Positions 16,590 through 25,393 of a DNA stretch of 64,000 nucleotides are shown here, one piece after another; the stretch's first letter is position 1, and each line of letters begins with the position of its first letter. This DNA is from Chitinophagaceae bacterium UBA7600. Lineage in GTDB: Bacteria; Bacteroidota; Bacteroidia; Chitinophagales; Chitinophagaceae. The DNA lies in the NCBI GenBank assembly GCA_002478885.1, contig DLKC01000001.1, positions 1 to 64,000 on the forward strand. The letters run 5' to 3'. The notes below the pieces were generated by a model. It was not told the DNA's origin. It did not search any database and worked only from the letters and a program-made list of their open reading frames with translations. The position numbers and the translations under genes are program-made.

Positions 16590-18542
16590 CTATTTTGGTT
16601 CCAGTATATAAAAACCGTAGGGCTGCAGAATAAAATATTCATGATCTTGCCCTGTGCTATAAGTCTTTTCATCCCAGTAGTCGAATAACTGGGCCGGGTT
16701 CATGCCATGTTCCTTGAACGCGTACCAGGTGAGGTACTGGAGTTGTGCGCTGAAATTGAAGAGGCAATAAACGCGTTTATCATCCCATGCGCGCAGGTAA
16801 CCTGCCACGTGAATATTATGTGGAGTTAACCAGGTGATGTTACTCTTGTCTGCAATAACGTCGAGCTTTTTGCGAATGGCGAGCAGCTTTTGTGTGGAAG
16901 AGAATATGCGGTGTTCAATGGTGCCAGGTACCTCTGTTTGTTTATTTTTTTCCCAGTTAATAACGGGCCTGTGCATCCAACGGTTATCGTAGCTTTTGCC
17001 GGGGTCGGCGAGGTAAGAATAATCGTTGGTATAACCAGCTTCGTCGCCGTAAAAGATCATTGGTACACCGCCGAGAAAGAAACTCTGGGCCTGCATCATC
17101 AATATTCTTTTTATGGCGAGATCAGTTTCATAGCCGCTGGCTTTTTTCAGTGCGTGTTCTAACCCGCAAAGCGATGCCAGTGACCCGCTGATACGCGCAT
17201 CCTGGGTTTTGGGATTTACCGAAAATAATGCGCCAGTGGCAAAAGAGGCAGGGTAGGCACCGGAGTAATAATCTTTTAGAAACCTGCGGTGCTCGTAGGC
17301 GTTGGCGCCGGTATTTTCTATCATATAATCATCGTAGCCCAAACCGATATCGTCGTGGCACCTTGTATAAGTGATCCATGATGCGCCAAATGGTTTACGC
17401 AGTATTTCGTGCTGCGCTGCCATCATTATACGAATGTTGCCGGACGCCAAACCATCCCATTGCAATGCCATGTGTGTGGCGTTATAGGCGAAGTCGCACT
17501 CTTTTGCGGTATAGGCCCCCGTTCCAAAATAATTGATGATCTCTTTCGGGGCAACGATTGCTTCGCCTAGTAAAGCCATGCCGGGTGTTGCAACCTGCAC
17601 ACACTGTCTTATCAAACGCAGGATGGTATGTGCCTGCGGCAGGTTCTGGCAGGTTGTGCCAAGTTGTTTCCAGATAAATGCGGGTGCATCTATGCGCAGT
17701 ATATCTATTCCAAGATTTGCATAAAAGAAAATATTGCCAAGCATAGCAAGGAATACATCGGGATTTGTATAATTAAGGTCCCATTGGTAATTGTGAAAGA
17801 CCGTCATAACCCATTTGCCCGTTTCAGCATTGTATGTGAAGCTGCCCGGCGCCGCCTCAGGAAAAATTTCAGGCATTGTTTTTTCGAACTGGTCGGGCAG
17901 GTAGCGATCGTTGAACATGTAAAAGAAGTCCTGGTAATAGGTATCCCCTGCTTTTGCTTTTTTTGCCCATTCGTGATGGTGCGATGTATGGTTGAGCACA
18001 ATATCAATCATAAGGTACATGCCGGCTTCACCCATTTTTTGTTGCAGTGCCTGCATGTCTGTGATGTTGCCAAAGCGCTTATCAACAGTCCTGAAATCAG
18101 ATACTGCATAGCCACCATCGCTCTCGCCTTCGGGGCTTTCAAATATTGGCATCAGGTGTAAAAAGTTTACGCCGAGCTTTTCGAAATAGTCGAGCTTGCC
18201 TGCAAGGTTTTCCAGGTTGCCGCAAAACCGGTCGACATACAAACTCATGCCTGCTATCTGGTTGCTGAGATACCAATTGCCCTGTTGCTGCTTAACTGCA
18301 TCACGGTTTTTCAGTAGGGTACTTCGTTCAATATAAGCGGTTGCAATAACGTGAATGAGTTGTTCAAAATCCTGTGCTGCTTTTTTATGGCCCCCGTAGA
18401 GTTCGGTATACAGGTCGTAGATTGAGGCGAGGTTGGCAACAAATCTTGTGTAAAACAAATTGTCTTTACCTGCAATATTAATGCCCGCCTCTTTTTCTTT
18501 CAGCGCTTTTTGTAATTGCTGGTGAAGTTGGTAATTATACAT
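16590..18542 (-). CDS. amylosucrase-like GH13 glucosyltransferase
   Basis: The 650-aa protein has the length and layout of amylosucrase (GH13 subfamily 4): a helical N-terminal domain (1-85), then a TIM barrel. The nucleophile is Asp285 in ILRIDAPAF, the acid/base is Glu327 in LLGEAIV, and the transition-state aspartate lies in YTRCHDDIG (397-398). These positions are close to Asp286, Glu328 and Asp393 of the Neisseria enzyme. Amylosucrases split sucrose and add the glucose to an alpha-1,4-glucan, releasing fructose. No signal peptide is seen, so it acts in the cytoplasm. Neighbouring fructokinase and transporter genes fit this role exactly. Sucrose hydrolase activity is the main alternative. 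Confidence 0.85.
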   Translation of the reverse strand: MYNYQLHQQLQKALKEKEAGINIAGKDNLFYTRFVANLASIYDLYTELYGGHKKAAQDFEQLIHVIATAYIERSTLLKNRDAVKQQQGNWYLSNQIAGMSLYVDRFCGNLENLAGKLDYFEKLGVNFLHLMPIFESPEGESDGGYAVSDFRTVDKRFGNITDMQALQQKMGEAGMYLMIDIVLNHTSHHHEWAKKAKAGDTYYQDFFYMFNDRYLPDQFEKTMPEIFPEAAPGSFTYNAETGKWVMTVFHNYQWDLNYTNPDVFLAMLGNIFFYANLGIDILRIDAPAFIWKQLGTTCQNLPQAHTILRLIRQCVQVATPGMALLGEAIVAPKEIINYFGTGAYTAKECDFAYNATHMALQWDGLASGNIRIMMAAQHEILRKPFGASWITYTRCHDDIGLGYDDYMIENTGANAYEHRRFLKDYYSGAYPASFATGALFSVNPKTQDARISGSLASLCGLEHALKKASGYETDLAIKRILMMQAQSFFLGGVPMIFYGDEAGYTNDYSYLADPGKSYDNRWMHRPVINWEKNKQTEVPGTIEHRIFSSTQKLLAIRKKLDVIADKSNITWLTPHNIHVAGYLRAWDDKRVYCLFNFSAQLQYLTWYAFKEHGMNPAQLFDYWDEKTYSTGQDHEYFILQPYGFYILEPK

Positions 18543-18627
18543 ACATACTGGGTTTTAGCACCTCTTCCAAAAGTGCCCGGCGGAGAGGTTGTATTAAGGT
18601 CATTGGCTGCCGTTTTACAAGAATAGC

Positions 18628-19581
18628 TTATTTAAAAATATCATTACTTAAATGTTTAAAGGCTTCCATTGCTCCCATATATTCACAGGTTCTAGCGCCT
18701 GCCTTGTTTGCATTAAGCACTATTTGTTGCCAGCCACTTGCTGAAAGCATTTTCATTTCGTTAACCGGGTTGTTATTGAGTTGATACAACACTGCACCAA
18801 CAAAAGCATCACCTGCCCCGGTCGTATCAACCGGGTTAACAGGGATACTTGGAATAACGACCACTCCGTTGTTGTAACTAAGCAAAGTGCCGTCTTTTCC
18901 TAGCGTTATTGCAAATGTGGCGTGCGATCTCTGCTGCAGTTCGCGAACCGCATCTTCAAGCGTTGCCTTACCTGTTATAAGCATGGCTTCTTCGTCGCTC
19001 ACTTTGAAAAAATGACAGCTTTCTATAAAATTCAGGCTTTGATCGATGAAGTTTTGGGTGTCGTTGCTAAACAATAAATGCCGGTAGTTGGGGTCGAAAC
19101 TGATAAAAATATCGTGCTGCAAAGCTTTTTGCATAAGACCTGCGTAAGCTGCCTGCAACGGGCCTGGTAGAAAACCTGTTGCCGATCCAAAATGGATGAT
19201 CGAAAACTCCTCGAGGTTAATATCTTCTACTTCCTGCCTGCTGAGTTGTCCATCTGCACCGCGGTTAAAATAAAAGTCCCGTTCACCGCTTTCCATCAGG
19301 GAAACGAATGCGAAAGTGGTAAAATAATTTTCATCCTGCAGTACCCAGCGCGTTGAAACGCCAAACGACTGCATTACTTCTACGAGGTGTTTGCCGAAGG
19401 GATCCACACCCACTTTGGCCGCGAGTTCTACCTGCCCGCCCAGCGCTGCTATAGCCGCGGCCACATTGGTTGGTGCACCACCTGCCTTCTTTAAAAAATT
19501 ATTTCCTTGGTTCAGCGACTTGCCTTTGTCGGTGCATATCATATCGATCAATGCTTCACCAATGCAGAGTATTTTTTTCAT
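18628..19581 (-). CDS. PfkB family fructokinase
   Basis: The 317-aa kinase has both PfkB signatures: the sugar-binding glycine segment AGGAPTNVAAAI (33-44) and the C-terminal DTTGAGDAF (252-260), with Asp258 as catalytic base. PfkB members phosphorylate sugars or nucleosides. Fructose is the likely substrate here because the downstream gene encodes an amylosucrase that releases fructose and the upstream gene encodes a sucrose-type transporter. The amylosucrase start lies 85 bp downstream, which fits co-transcription. Related members act on ribokinase-type sugars, so the exact substrate is an inference from context. Confidence 0.87.
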   Translation of the reverse strand: MKKILCIGEALIDMICTDKGKSLNQGNNFLKKAGGAPTNVAAAIAALGGQVELAAKVGVDPFGKHLVEVMQSFGVSTRWVLQDENYFTTFAFVSLMESGERDFYFNRGADGQLSRQEVEDINLEEFSIIHFGSATGFLPGPLQAAYAGLMQKALQHDIFISFDPNYRHLLFSNDTQNFIDQSLNFIESCHFFKVSDEEAMLITGKATLEDAVRELQQRSHATFAITLGKDGTLLSYNNGVVVIPSIPVNPVDTTGAGDAFVGAVLYQLNNNPVNEMKMLSASGWQQIVLNANKAGARTCEYMGAMEAFKHLSNDIFK

Positions 19582-19655
19582 ATGACTTTTGCCTCAAAGC
19601 GTTTTAATTTTATAAGCAATAATATTTATTTTTTGAAACAAACTTTTGATACTTT

Positions 19656-19825
19656 GTGCATCACCTGTTGTGTCACTCACTTGTGCGTTCTGATCAATGT
19701 TCAGCGACGTTTGTTTTTATTGTTACCCGTCGCACATAAATCTTGCCGTGTGCTTCCAAGTGTATTTCTTTGGCGAGTCAGGAACCTGGTGCACAAGCGT
19801 GCGACGCAACGAAAGCCGCCTGTCT
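19656..19825 (+). repeat. palindromic repeat, both arms (heterotypic)
   Basis: GCATCACCTG with left core TTGTGTCACTCACTTGTGC (19668-19686) and right core GCACAAGCGTGCGACGCAA (19791-19809) followed by GAAAGCCG. It occupies most of the 310-bp gap between the transporter and fructokinase genes; nothing else is visible there. Confidence 0.85.
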
Positions 19826-19891
19826 GTTCTGTTGTTTGGTCGAAAAACAATGTTTTTTATACTTTTCAGGTTGTTACGTTCCATGCTGATT

Positions 19892-21253
19892 CTAATGTCC
19901 GCCTCGGCTCATGGATACATCAATTTCTTCTGTGGACTTTGCCACTTTTATCAGCAGTGTTGCCAGTGAAGCAAGCAATAGTAATGCGCCCGCAAACAAT
20001 ATCGCGTTCGTTGGGTTGTCGCCGAGGAACGTTTTGTAAACCCAACCAAATGTAAGGTTCTGGAGTATCATGGGGGTAACAATCATCATATTTACAATTC
20101 CCATGTATACGCCATAACGTTCTTTTGGTACGCTGCTTACAACCATAATGTATGGCACCCCCATCATACTTGCCCATGCTATACCAAACCCGACCATGGG
20201 CGCAAAGACCAGGTATTTGTTATCGATATGGGGTAATATCATCAACGAAATTGCCGCGAGCAACAAGCATGTGGCATGCACGTATTTCGCCCCGTATTTG
20301 CGGGCCAGGCCAACTAGCGCAAAGGCAGAAAGAAAAGTTACGATATTATAAAAGCCGTTAACGAGACCAGTCCAACCAACGGCTTCTTCGTAGAGGGATT
20401 TGTTTTCTTCCATGCTGGTATGCCAAACCGATTTTGCGATGCTATGCGAAATGAACTGCCAGTAGCAAAACATGGCATACCATTGAAAAAGGTATACCAG
20501 CGCGATTTGCCAGAGTGTTTTGGGCATGTCCTTTATCGCAGAAATAATTTCTATAACCGGGTCAAACAGGCCGCCCTTGTGCTGCTTCATTTTTTCCAGT
20601 TCTTCTGCTGTTGGCGGTATTTCCGGGGTTTTGGAAACTGACCAAAGCACCGAACCTATTGAGCAAACTGCACCAACAAAAAAAGAGCCGTATACCCAAT
20701 AAGGGATGCCGCTTTGCCCATCGTCGGCAATAGACTCGCCTGTGATGATCTTCTGGAAAACGAATAATGAAATATTTGCAAGCGTAATGCCAAAGCCGGT
20801 GAAGAAACTTTGGGTGAGGAAACCAAGCGCCCGCTGTTCTTCCGGTAATTTGTCTGCGATGAATGCGCGATAAGGCTCCATTGCTGTATTGTTGGAAGCA
20901 TCCAGCAACCAAAGTAAACCTACTGCCATCCAAAGTGCGCTGCTGAAGGGAAAAAGAAAAAGGCAAAGGCTGCACCCGATTGCACCAAGTAAAAAATATG
21001 GCTTACGGCGCCCCCATTTAGGGCTCCATGTTTTATCGCTCAATGCCCCAATCAATGGTTGTATCAGCAGGCCGGTAACGGGACCGGCCAGGTTGAGCAA
21101 AGGAAGTTCTTCCGGTCTTGCATGCAGGAAAGAAAACAAGGGGTTTACCGCTGTTTGCTGGAGCCCAAAACTGTATTGTATACCGAAGAAGCCCACATTC
21201 ATGTTTATGATCTGGCTGAATGTTAGCTTCGGTTTTTTGAAGGTCATATGCAA
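19892..21253 (-). CDS. MFS sugar transporter (SLC45/sucrose-maltose type)
   Basis: The 453-aa protein has about twelve membrane segments. The early loop motif [19 protein letters not shown] (about 69-87) is the form of the major-facilitator loop 2-3 motif found in sucrose and maltose proton symporters of the SLC45/GPH-like group. The first segment reads [15 protein letters not shown], also typical. It lies upstream of fructokinase and amylosucrase genes in the same direction, so import of sucrose is the most economical role. A perfect 12-bp palindrome at 21358-21369, about 105 bp upstream, may be an operator. The start could also be the second methionine ([10 protein letters not shown]). Confidence 0.87.
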   Translation of the reverse strand: MHMTFKKPKLTFSQIINMNVGFFGIQYSFGLQQTAVNPLFSFLHARPEELPLLNLAGPVTGLLIQPLIGALSDKTWSPKWGRRKPYFLLGAIGCSLCLFLFPFSSALWMAVGLLWLLDASNNTAMEPYRAFIADKLPEEQRALGFLTQSFFTGFGITLANISLFVFQKIITGESIADDGQSGIPYWVYGSFFVGAVCSIGSVLWSVSKTPEIPPTAEELEKMKQHKGGLFDPVIEIISAIKDMPKTLWQIALVYLFQWYAMFCYWQFISHSIAKSVWHTSMEENKSLYEEAVGWTGLVNGFYNIVTFLSAFALVGLARKYGAKYVHATCLLLAAISLMILPHIDNKYLVFAPMVGFGIAWASMMGVPYIMVVSSVPKERYGVYMGIVNMMIVTPMILQNLTFGWVYKTFLGDNPTNAILFAGALLLLASLATLLIKVAKSTEEIDVSMSRGGH

Positions 21254-21339
21254 TCGGTTATTGTTGTCGGTTAAATGGATACTAAATATAATAAAGAATA
21301 GTTTCCTTTAGGTGAAGTAAGTAAAAAGAAATACAGTTA

Positions 21340-21347
21340 TACATTTG
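21340..21347 (+). promoter_or_regulatory. possible -7 box of the histidine kinase operon
   Basis: TACATTTG matches TAnnTTTG and lies 41 bp upstream of the kinase start. No clear TTTG is seen at the -33 position. The palindrome at 21358 would fall just downstream of the start point. Confidence 0.35.
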
Positions 21348-21357
21348 CCTGATGTTT

Positions 21358-21369
21358 GCAAACGTTTGC
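21358..21369. promoter_or_regulatory. LacI/PurR-type operator palindrome
   Basis: GCAAACGTTTGC is a perfect 12-bp palindrome with the central CG typical of LacI-family operators. It lies in the 134-bp gap between the divergent sugar transporter and histidine kinase genes. No LacI-family gene is present in the window, so a regulator would have to be encoded elsewhere. Control of the transporter is the likelier role, given its sugar context. Confidence 0.55.
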
Positions 21370-21387
21370 TGTGTATAATTTCATCGA

Positions 21388-22359
21388 ATGATCAACCGAC
21401 TGAAAAAACAAAAACTTGCATTTATTACTGTTACGTACTGGTTCCTGCTAATATATATCGTAGCAGCGCTGGTATGGTGGTTTATAGCATTGGAAACACA
21501 GAATAACCGTATGTATGGTTACCGCGTGGAGGAATTGCATAAAGAGGATCCTGCATACAATCAAAAGCTGGCAGTTATACGGGAAGAGACTGTTCGAAAG
21601 ACAGCGCAGTATGTAGGAGAGGGCAGCACTTTCTTTGTGCTGATTGTTATTGGAGCCATATTTGTATACAGGGCAGTGCGCAAGCAGATAAGGTTGTCGC
21701 AGCAACAGCAAAATTTTATGATGGCAGTAACCCATGAATTGAAAACGCCAATCGCTGTTACGAGGCTTAACCTGGAAACCCTGCAGCGAAGAAAACTGGA
21801 TGAAGCACAGCAACAGAAATTGCTGTCTAATGCCATCCTGGAAACATACCGGCTTAACGAGTTAACCAATAATATACTCATCGCTTCCCAACTCGACTCA
21901 GGTAACTACTCTCTCAACAAGCAGGTTGTAAACCTGAGTGAACTCACCCGGCATTGCGCCGATGAGTTTGTTCAGCGTTTCCCTCAAAGAACAATAAGAA
22001 CGAATATCAATGAAGATGTGATGGTTGAAGGGGAGGCCACGCTTTTGCAGTTGTTGCTGAATAATCTTGTAGGCAACGCTATCAAATATTCAGCGAAGGA
22101 TAAGTCGGTGACTATTATGGTAAGCTCGGCACGCGGGAAAGCATTGATAGAAGTTGCAGACGAGGGGGAAGGTGTAAGCGATGCCGAAAAGAAAAAGATA
22201 TTTGAAAAATTTTACCGGTCAGGTAATGAAAATACGAGGTCGGCGAAGGGCACAGGGCTGGGGCTTTATCTTTGCCGGAAGATCGTTTCGGATCACCGGG
22301 GATTCATCACTGTCAGAGACAATCAGCCGCAGGGTTCTGTATTTTCTGTAACATTGTAA
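21388..22359 (+). CDS. sensor histidine kinase
   Basis: The 323-aa protein has two membrane segments (about 11-34 and 80-97) around a short 45-residue periplasmic loop. The dimerisation helix has phospho-acceptor His116 in AVTHELKTPIAV. The ATPase domain has the N box LLLNNLVGNAIKYS, G1 box VADEGEGV and G2 box GTGLGLYLC. There is no HAMP or PAS domain, so the small periplasmic loop or the membrane region must sense the signal. The response regulator starts 5 bp after its stop codon. The stimulus is unknown; the divergent sugar locus is only a neighbour and not proof of a link. Confidence 0.93.
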   Translation: MINRLKKQKLAFITVTYWFLLIYIVAALVWWFIALETQNNRMYGYRVEELHKEDPAYNQKLAVIREETVRKTAQYVGEGSTFFVLIVIGAIFVYRAVRKQIRLSQQQQNFMMAVTHELKTPIAVTRLNLETLQRRKLDEAQQQKLLSNAILETYRLNELTNNILIASQLDSGNYSLNKQVVNLSELTRHCADEFVQRFPQRTIRTNINEDVMVEGEATLLQLLLNNLVGNAIKYSAKDKSVTIMVSSARGKALIEVADEGEGVSDAEKKKIFEKFYRSGNENTRSAKGTGLGLYLCRKIVSDHRGFITVRDNQPQGSVFSVTL

Positions 22360-22364
22360 ACACT

Positions 22365-23072
22365 ATGGCCAACGAACAAAAAGCAAGTATTCTACTGGTG
22401 GAAGATGAAGAGCATCTTCATGAAGCATTAAAGCTTAACCTTGAGCTGGAAGGATATGAAGTAAGCTCTGCCTTTACCGGTACAGATGCTTTAAAGCTTG
22501 TGCAGCTTGAATATTTTGATCTCATCATTATGGACATCATGCTGCCGGGTATAGATGGTATTACCGTTACTGAAAACATACGTGTGCAACAAAATGATGT
22601 ACCCATCCTTATTCTCAGCGCGAAGAACAGCGGTAGCGACAGGGTGCTTGGCCTTAAGAAAGGCGCTGACGATTATCTTACCAAACCGTTTAATCTCGAA
22701 GAGCTTCTGCTGCGCGTTCAAAAACTGATAAGAAAAGACAAACGAATTAAAGAAAAAGAATCTGTTGGGGAAGATTACAGCTTTAAAGGCAATAAAATAG
22801 ATTTTAAAGCCCAGCAGGCAACAACAAGAAATGGCGAACAGATTGATCTCAGCAAAAAAGAGATCATGTTGCTGAAGCTACTGATTGAAAATAAAAACGA
22901 GGTGGTGACACGCGAGAAAATATTGCAGATGGTTTGGGGATATAACGTATACCCCACAACCCGAACAATCGATAATTTTATTCTCAACTTCCGCAAATAT
23001 TTTGAAGAGGACAGCCGCAACCCCCGGCACTTTCATTCGGTAAGAGGTATGGGTTACAAGTTCACCGATTGA
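22365..23072 (+). CDS. OmpR/PhoB-family response regulator
   Basis: The chosen ATG, 5 bp after the kinase stop codon, gives 235 aa and the normal receiver start ASILLVEDEE. A longer reading from 22272 overlaps the kinase gene and is rejected. The receiver has the acidic pair E13/D14 (VEDEE), phospho-acceptor Asp57 in LIIMDIMLPG, and a conserved lysine in DYLTKPFN. The winged-helix domain (about 140-235) has ENKNEVVTREKILQMVWGY and the closing HSVRGMGYKF. It should bind DNA as a phosphorylated dimer. Its 3' end overlaps the convergent BatD gene by 19 bp. Confidence 0.93.
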   Translation: MANEQKASILLVEDEEHLHEALKLNLELEGYEVSSAFTGTDALKLVQLEYFDLIIMDIMLPGIDGITVTENIRVQQNDVPILILSAKNSGSDRVLGLKKGADDYLTKPFNLEELLLRVQKLIRKDKRIKEKESVGEDYSFKGNKIDFKAQQATTRNGEQIDLSKKEIMLLKLLIENKNEVVTREKILQMVWGYNVYPTTRTIDNFILNFRKYFEEDSRNPRHFHSVRGMGYKFTD

Positions 23073-24508
23073 TGTGAATACAGTTGTTTTATTACAGCAG
23101 TAACTTCAAAATAGATGGTTTCTTTTATTTGTTCGTCTGGCAAAGGGGCATAGAGATTTCTGTTACAATCCCTGTATATCTTACTCGCATCGTCATATAA
23201 AGGACTATACAGTTTGTGAGCACCGAGGCCGTTTAGCAACGATTTTTCGTTATCGGCAGACATTCCTGTTTTTTCGCTGATTGCCTTGCTCAACAAAATT
23301 TTGGTTTTGCCCAGGAATTGGTGCAGGTCTTCTACATTTCCCAACTGGTTGAGGTCATTAAAAATCTCGGCCGGGTCGGTCTCCTTTATTTCAGTTGTTA
23401 CGGGTTGTATGCCATCGTTTGAACGTTCACTGTTTGCCTTCGCGTTTCCTTTTTTCCACCAATCTGCCAAAAGTTTAACCGTAATCACAACTATTGCAAT
23501 GGCGGCCACTATCCACAGGTATTTTTTATTCGACACATCTTCTGTAACAATATTCGTTAGCTGGTCGGCCCTGCTCACCGTTTTTTCAAATGTTACAGCA
23601 ATGCTGTCACTGCCTATGATTTTATATGTTTTTGTTACCGGCTCAAAAAATGAAAATTTCACAGACGGAATCGTAACGTTTCCTTCCTTGCTGCCAATAA
23701 ACGGAATTTCAAACGTCCGGGAACCCTGCACAGGAAAAGTTTGCTGGTTTACATATTGAGTGTCTGTGCCGTCGAAGTGTTCGGTGCCTGACGGCCATTC
23801 AATGTACGGTGTTCTTATCCCGGCAATATTGCCCGTTCCGCTAATGGTGATTTTTAGTGTTGCATTTTCACCGGCTGGAATATTATTCGTGTCAACGCTT
23901 GCTTTTATACTGTAGTCGCCCACAACGCCTGAAAACTGCTCCGGTTTCCCTTGTACAGGCAAAGGCTTCACTTCAACCGTTACCGGTTCGTTGCTTACCT
24001 GTACAGAAAAATTGGTCAGCTCCAGGTTTTCTTCCGTAAGTAATTGCACGACGTTATCGACATACACTTTATCGAGCGTAAGTGTACCTTCCTGTAACGG
24101 TGTTAACTGTATCTTTCTTATAGTAAAAACCTGCCATTTAAGCCCGTTGATTTTTTGCTCCACCGGCTCTTCGGGGGCCGACAATTCCAGTACACTGCAT
24201 CCGCTAAACAGAGGTTGTTTGCTTATTCTTGCCTGGCTGTTCAGCGCCGTGTATAGTTTGTAAACAACAAGAAACGACTCACCGGCATATACTGAGCTGC
24301 TGCCAGTCTCTACCTCTACAAAAATCTTTTTCCTGATAATATCCTCCGGGCTTTCCCCTTTATGCAGTACAGGGATTTTCGAATCAAGGCCATCGATCAA
24401 TGACGGAAGGTTTGCAGGCGGCTGCTGTGCATTTGCGTAAAGGCACCAGACAAAAACGGAAAAAAGAAGTATTCGTTTTTTCACCACGCAAAAATAACAA
24501 TGTAGCAA
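23054..24508 (-). CDS. BatD-like membrane protein
   Basis: The protein has up to 484 aa. A signal peptide (KKRILLFSVFVWCLYANAQ) leads into several beta-sandwich repeats of the BatD (oxygen tolerance) family, with VEVETGSSSVYAGESFLVVY near 70-90 and a second such start at SIKASVDTNNIPAGENATLK. One membrane segment lies at about 352-370 (YLWIVAAIAIVVITVKLL), followed by a cytoplasmic helical tail. BatD proteins normally sit with MoxR and vWA genes of the Bat locus; here it is alone, 9 kb from the MoxR gene. A TATTTTTG box inside the first codons suggests that translation begins at a GTG (24484 or 24487), eight codons in. Its end overlaps the response regulator gene. Confidence 0.8.
   Translation of the reverse strand: MLHCYFCVVKKRILLFSVFVWCLYANAQQPPANLPSLIDGLDSKIPVLHKGESPEDIIRKKIFVEVETGSSSVYAGESFLVVYKLYTALNSQARISKQPLFSGCSVLELSAPEEPVEQKINGLKWQVFTIRKIQLTPLQEGTLTLDKVYVDNVVQLLTEENLELTNFSVQVSNEPVTVEVKPLPVQGKPEQFSGVVGDYSIKASVDTNNIPAGENATLKITISGTGNIAGIRTPYIEWPSGTEHFDGTDTQYVNQQTFPVQGSRTFEIPFIGSKEGNVTIPSVKFSFFEPVTKTYKIIGSDSIAVTFEKTVSRADQLTNIVTEDVSNKKYLWIVAAIAIVVITVKLLADWWKKGNAKANSERSNDGIQPVTTEIKETDPAEIFNDLNQLGNVEDLHQFLGKTKILLSKAISEKTGMSADNEKSLLNGLGAHKLYSPLYDDASKIYRDCNRNLYAPLPDEQIKETIYFEVTAVIKQLYSHQSVNL
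24489..24496 (-). promoter_or_regulatory. possible -7 box of batD
   Basis: TATTTTTG on the minus strand ends 1 bp before two GTG codons that precede the signal peptide. If it is used, the transcript would be nearly leaderless and start at a GTG. No -33 TTTG is visible at normal distance. Confidence 0.35.
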
Positions 24509-24563
24509 TCGACTTGTTTTACGCCCCGGTTAATGTAGGGTTAAAGGAGCGGTTTGTTTTTTG

Positions 24564-24650
24564 TACCCGGCTCAAGTAAGGCATGGCGACACCCGTTGCG
24601 TCGCACTCTTGTACTTCCTGTGCCTTGTTGCGGCCATAAAGTGCGATGCA
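24564..24650 (+). repeat. palindromic repeat, left arm plus remnant of right arm
   Basis: ACCCGGCT, GGCATGGCGACACCCG and core TTGCGTCGCACTCTTGTAC (24596-24614) are followed by a partial right arm, AAGTGCGATGCAGG (24638-24650). The element ends 7 bp from the rpe stop codon. Confidence 0.8.
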
Positions 24651-24656
24651 GGTTTA

Positions 24657-25304
24657 TCAGAGACTTTTCAGTTTGGCGATAGCGCCCACAGGGTCTTTGG
24701 AATTAAATACCGTACTGCCCGCAACAAGCACATCAGCTCCAGCCGCAACAATTGAAGCGGCATTGTCAAATGTAACGCCACCATCAATTTCGATATGCAC
24801 ATTCAGTCCGCGCTCATCTATCATGCGCCGTACCTGTTTTATTTTCTCGAGTGTGTATGGAATAAACTTCTGTCCACCAAAACCCGGGTTTACACTCATC
24901 AGGTTAACCAGGTCAATTTCGTGTAAAATATCAACGAGCAAATGAACAGGTGTATGCGGGTTAAGCGCCACACCCGCCTTCATGCCCAGTTCTTTTATCT
25001 GCTGAATGTTGCGATGCAGGTTTGGGCAAGCCTCAATGTGCACACACAAATTATCGGCGCCTGCCTTCCTGAAATCAGCGGCATACTTGCCCGGCTCTTC
25101 GATCATCAGGTGCACATCGCATATTTTGGTGGTTGCTTTCCGTATATGTTCAATCACCGGCAGCCCAAAACTTATGTTGGGCACAAAGCGGCCATCCATC
25201 ACATCGAGGTGAAACCATTCAGCCTCGCTGTTGTTTACCATATTACATTCTTCTTCCAGCCTTAAAAAATTACTCGCAAGAAATGACGGCGCAATGATCG
25301 GCAT
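24657..25304 (-). CDS. rpe: ribulose-phosphate 3-epimerase
   Basis: The 215-aa TIM-barrel enzyme interconverts ribulose 5-phosphate and xylulose 5-phosphate in the pentose phosphate pathway. Family motifs are all present: the start IIAPSFLASNFLRL, the metal-site region HLDVMDGRFVPNISFG (about 32-47), HLMIEEP, the MSVNPGFGGQKF loop (about 137-148), and EIDGGV followed by GADVLVAGSTVF near the end. Length and order are those of the bacterial enzyme. It is followed by a repeat element and preceded, 90 bp upstream, by the stop of a TPR lipoprotein gene in the same direction. Confidence 0.95.
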   Translation of the reverse strand: MPIIAPSFLASNFLRLEEECNMVNNSEAEWFHLDVMDGRFVPNISFGLPVIEHIRKATTKICDVHLMIEEPGKYAADFRKAGADNLCVHIEACPNLHRNIQQIKELGMKAGVALNPHTPVHLLVDILHEIDLVNLMSVNPGFGGQKFIPYTLEKIKQVRRMIDERGLNVHIEIDGGVTFDNAASIVAAGADVLVAGSTVFNSKDPVGAIAKLKSL

Positions 25305-25393
25305 GTGTTTTATTTTATTCGTTAGTTGTTTTGAAACAGGAAGCGGAAATCAAAATACAAAATCCAAAAAATAATTAATCAAATCATAGTTGG

